This document shows positions 63,438 through 64,000 of a stretch of DNA of 64,000 bases, piece by piece. The position numbers and the translations under genes are program-made. Source of the DNA: Channallabes apus (Eukaryota > Chordata > Actinopteri > Siluriformes > Clariidae); assembly GCA_030522415.1 (NCBI GenBank), contig CM060106.1, positions 27,429,967 through 27,493,966 on the forward strand. Direction: 5' to 3'. Numbering within the stretch: the first letter of the stretch is position 1; the number at the start of each line of letters is the position of its first letter. Below the pieces are notes generated by a model. The model searched no databases, was not told where the DNA came from, and was given only the letters and a program-made list of their open reading frames with translations.

Positions 63438-64000
63438 CAGGTCCTTCTCAAAAAATTAGCATATTGTGATAAAGTTCATTATTTTCTGTAATGTACTGAT
63501 AAACATTAGACTTTCATATATTTTAGATTCATTACACACAACTGAATAAGTTCAAGCCTTTTATTGTTTTAATATTGATGATTGTGGCATACAGCTCATG
63601 AAAACCCAAAATCCCTATCTCAAAAAATTTGCATATTTCATCCGACCAATGAAAGAAAAGTGTTTTTAATACAAAATAAGTCAACCTTCAAATAATTATG
63701 TTCAGTTCTGCACTCAATACTTGGTCGGGAATCCTTTTGCAGATTCTTGTGTCTTGTGTCTCTCAACTTTCTCTTCACAATATCCCACAGATTCTCTATG
63801 GGCTTCAGGTCAGGAGAGTTGGCAGGCCAATTGAGCACAGTAATACCATGGTCAGTAAACCATTTAGCAGTGGTTTTGGCACTGTGAGCAGGTGCCAGGT
63901 CGTGCTGAAAAATTAAATCTTCATCTCCATAAAGCTTTTCAGCAGATGGAAGCATGAAGTGCTCCAAAATCTCCTGATAGCATTGACCCTGCCCTTGATA
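63438..64000 (-). mobile_element. Tc1-like element, 3' end, runs off the window
   Basis: It begins at TA|CAGGTCCTTCTCAAAAAATT, a Tc1 terminal motif; AAAAAATTTGCATATTTC further in is the inner repeat. It contains the C-terminal half of a transposase on the - strand. Confidence 0.85.
63730..64000 (-). pseudogene. Tc1 transposase C-terminal part with internal deletion
   Basis: The frame enters from beyond the window and reads GDEDLIFQHDLAPAHSAKTT then NSPDLKPIENLWDIVKRKLR, with the second Asp and the Glu of the DDE triad. After RDTR it joins out of frame to AKGFPTKY and stop (TGA), the usual end of the protein. The helical segment normally between them is deleted. Confidence 0.75.

Overview
This is vertebrate nuclear DNA, most likely from a teleost fish. 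Intron-split genes encode proteins close to known vertebrate ones. The non-coding DNA is full of fish-type repeats: tRNA-headed SINEs, many Tc1/mariner elements, hAT, Harbinger and piggyBac-like elements, and long (TA)n, (CA)n and (CT)n microsatellites. Otophysan fish such as catfish are possible on repeat content, but I cannot fix the species.

Three genes are present. (1) myo1e, class I myosin 1e, occupies 3076-32853 on the + strand. There are 24 coding exons, from the P-loop exon to the stop codon. They join in frame into 995 residues with no disruption: motor from the P-loop, one IQ motif, TH1, TH2 and SH3. The exons for about the first 110 residues lie before the window. (2) ccnb2, cyclin B2, is complete on the - strand (39374 down to 36325): 8 coding exons, 382 residues, with a D-box and cyclin boxes. 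Its promoter has two CCAAT boxes exactly 33 bp apart and a CHR element. (3) rnf111 (Arkadia, an E3 ubiquitin ligase of TGF-beta/BMP signalling) starts on the + strand. It has a probable non-coding first exon ending at 41110 and a first coding exon at 47935-48787. I see no further exon, so the rest, including the RING domain, should lie beyond 64000. myo1e and ccnb2 converge; ccnb2 and rnf111 diverge from a shared GC-rich interval.

Layout: 1-3075, myo1e intron with SINEs; 3076-32853, myo1e exons, with the first internal intron (3164-9328) carrying a hAT element, a decayed Ty3/gypsy element and a Tc1 relic; 32854-35575, myo1e 3' UTR and intergenic DNA with a Tc1 relic; 35576-39374, ccnb2; 39375-41110, divergent promoters; 41111-47864, rnf111 intron 1; 48788-64000, a second rnf111 intron of at least 15.2 kb that is mostly transposons. 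At 57497-63437 an old hAT-type copy has been split into four pieces by later insertions: an LTR-like segment, a younger copy of its own family, a nearly intact Tc1 element and a BED-finger hAT element.

I found no clearly new biological system. The best leads are a possible 30-bp in-frame cassette exon in the myo1e tail, the nested transposon stack, a Tc1 transposase broken by a single stop codon, a Harbinger nuclease cut by a 157-bp insertion with a clear target duplication, and an unrecognised open frame near 54.1-54.4 kb.
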